A stretch of DNA of 5,355 nt from positions 1-5,355 of the forward strand of contig JAUVBO010000308.1 in NCBI GenBank assembly GCA_030591195.1, given 5' to 3'. Position numbers and translations under genes: made by a program. Under the pieces are notes generated by a model. The model was not told where the DNA came from. It worked only from the letters and a program-made list of their open reading frames with translations, and made no database searches. This document shows positions 4,849 to 5,355 of this stretch, piece after piece. Source of the DNA: Pseudomonadota bacterium. GTDB lineage: Bacteria; Myxococcota; Polyangia; GCA-2747355; JACKDQ01. How positions within the stretch are numbered: position 1 is the stretch's first letter; each line of letters opens with the position of its first letter.

Positions 4849-5355
4849 ATGAACGGCGTGTTTCATCGGGTCGCGATCGGAACTTGTCTGCTTGTCGTGC
4901 TGCCAGCGTCCACAACGTGGGCGATGCCGAATCCGGCATCGGTCTACTGTCTCGACCTCGGATACGAGCTGAAGATGGAGGAGACCGACGCCGGCCAGGC
5001 AGGCGTCTGCGTCTTCCCTGATGGAACCTTCTGCGACGAGTGGAGCTTTTACCGGGGCACCTGCGGCAACGAGTTTTCCAAGTGCGAACAGGATGGCGGC
5101 GAGCTGTCGATCGAGACGGGTGCCGCGATCTGCGGCGGGGCGGCCGAGTGTGCGGTCTGCACCTTCCCGAGCGGCGAGCAGTGCCTCGAGCGGGACTACG
5201 TCGCCAACAAGTGCGCACACCAGCTCGCCGACGGGGGCGCCGATGGCTCGGGCGCGGTCGACGCCGGGCCCACGGTCGACGCGGGCACGGTCGACGCGGG
5301 CACGGTCGACGCGGGCACGGTCGACGCGGGCACGGTCGACGCGGGCACGGTCGAC
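4849..5355 (+). CDS. Secreted protein with two tandem DUF333-like modules and VDAGT repeats (cut by right edge)
   Basis: The visible 169 codons run off the right edge. Residues 1-25 form a Sec signal peptide with likely cleavage after TWA (23-25); there is no lipobox. Residues 28-72 match the DUF333 pattern (PF03891, a small family of exported proteins such as E. coli YoaF, function unknown): NPASVYC, then GVCVFPDGTFC and DEWSFYRGTC. Residues 76-122 are a second, diverged copy: CEQDGGELS, AVCTFPSGEQC, LERDYVANKC. Cys34, 54, 62 and 72 line up with Cys79, 104, 112 and 122, with identical 8- and 10-residue spacing of the last three. The second copy has an insert carrying two extra Cys (95, 101) and has lost the Trp. 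From residue 128 the chain becomes Asp/Gly/Ala/Val low-complexity, then VDAGT repeats. It probably acts in the periplasm or outside the cell. A Cys-stabilised head on a flexible stalk is an inference. Confidence 0.9.
   Translation, partial: MNGVFHRVAIGTCLLVVLPASTTWAMPNPASVYCLDLGYELKMEETDAGQAGVCVFPDGTFCDEWSFYRGTCGNEFSKCEQDGGELSIETGAAICGGAAECAVCTFPSGEQCLERDYVANKCAHQLADGGADGSGAVDAGPTVDAGTVDAGTVDAGTVDAGTVDAGTVD
5257..5355 (+). repeat. 15-bp tandem repeat encoding VDAGT
   Basis: The unit GTCGACGCGGGCACG occurs five times without any mismatch (5275-5349), and a sixth copy starts at 5350 and is cut by the window edge. An imperfect 18-bp unit encoding VDAGPT (5257-5274) precedes them. Each unit adds five residues and keeps the frame, so copy-number changes would lengthen or shorten the tail without truncating the protein. 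The identical third-codon bases show recent expansion or homogenisation. The unit contains the palindrome GTCGAC. Confidence 0.95.

Noticed and set aside
4259..5218. 319-codon minus-strand frame spanning two plus-strand genes
   Set aside because: It runs antisense through two genes with clear signals and domains; the Arg/Pro-rich product has no features of its own.
5257..5355. CRISPR array
   Set aside because: The 15-bp units are contiguous with no spacers and are in frame within a coding sequence.

Overview
The window is high-GC, Gram-negative-type DNA. It carries five protein genes, two of them cut by the window edges. Four of the five start with an export signal: two lipoboxes, one twin-arginine signal and one Sec signal. 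The best guess for the source is a Myxococcota or Bradymonadota-like (former Deltaproteobacteria) bacterium. This rests on secreted lipoproteins with Pro/Ala/Asp linkers, VDAG-type low-complexity tails, an FGE-sulfatase-fold lipoprotein and Cys-rich surface modules. It is an inference from style, not from a marker gene.

Layout, left to right. (1) Positions 1-351, minus strand: the 5' part of an unrecognised gene that runs off the left edge. It has a good ribosome binding site and coding-like codon use. (2) Positions 352-661: an intergenic stretch with an AT-rich, operator-like 25-bp inverted repeat (376-400) just upstream of gene 1, and a GC hairpin (617-639) just past the end of the next gene. 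(3) Positions 662-2613, minus strand: a two-gene operon. First is a lipoprotein with an FGE-sulfatase (SUMF1) domain that lacks the catalytic cysteine pair, then a Tat-exported protein of unknown family 14 nt downstream. (4) Positions 2614-2986: a 373-bp divergent promoter region rich in inverted repeats. (5) Positions 2987 to the right edge, plus strand: a second operon. It encodes a 608-residue lipoprotein (unknown helical domain, Cys-rich domain, and a C-terminal calcium-binding module resembling the FrpC self-processing module). A Sec-exported protein follows, with two tandem DUF333-like Cys modules and a VDAGT repeat tail that runs off the right edge.

The two operons are back to back and all four complete or near-complete products are exported. 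They could form one cell-surface or periplasmic assembly under shared control. Nothing here shows a catalytic activity, so the joint function is unknown. The most interesting points are the FrpC-like module with Ser in place of the expected scissile Asp, the duplicated DUF333 module, the FGE-fold protein without its copper cysteines, the orphan Tat protein and the palindromic operator.
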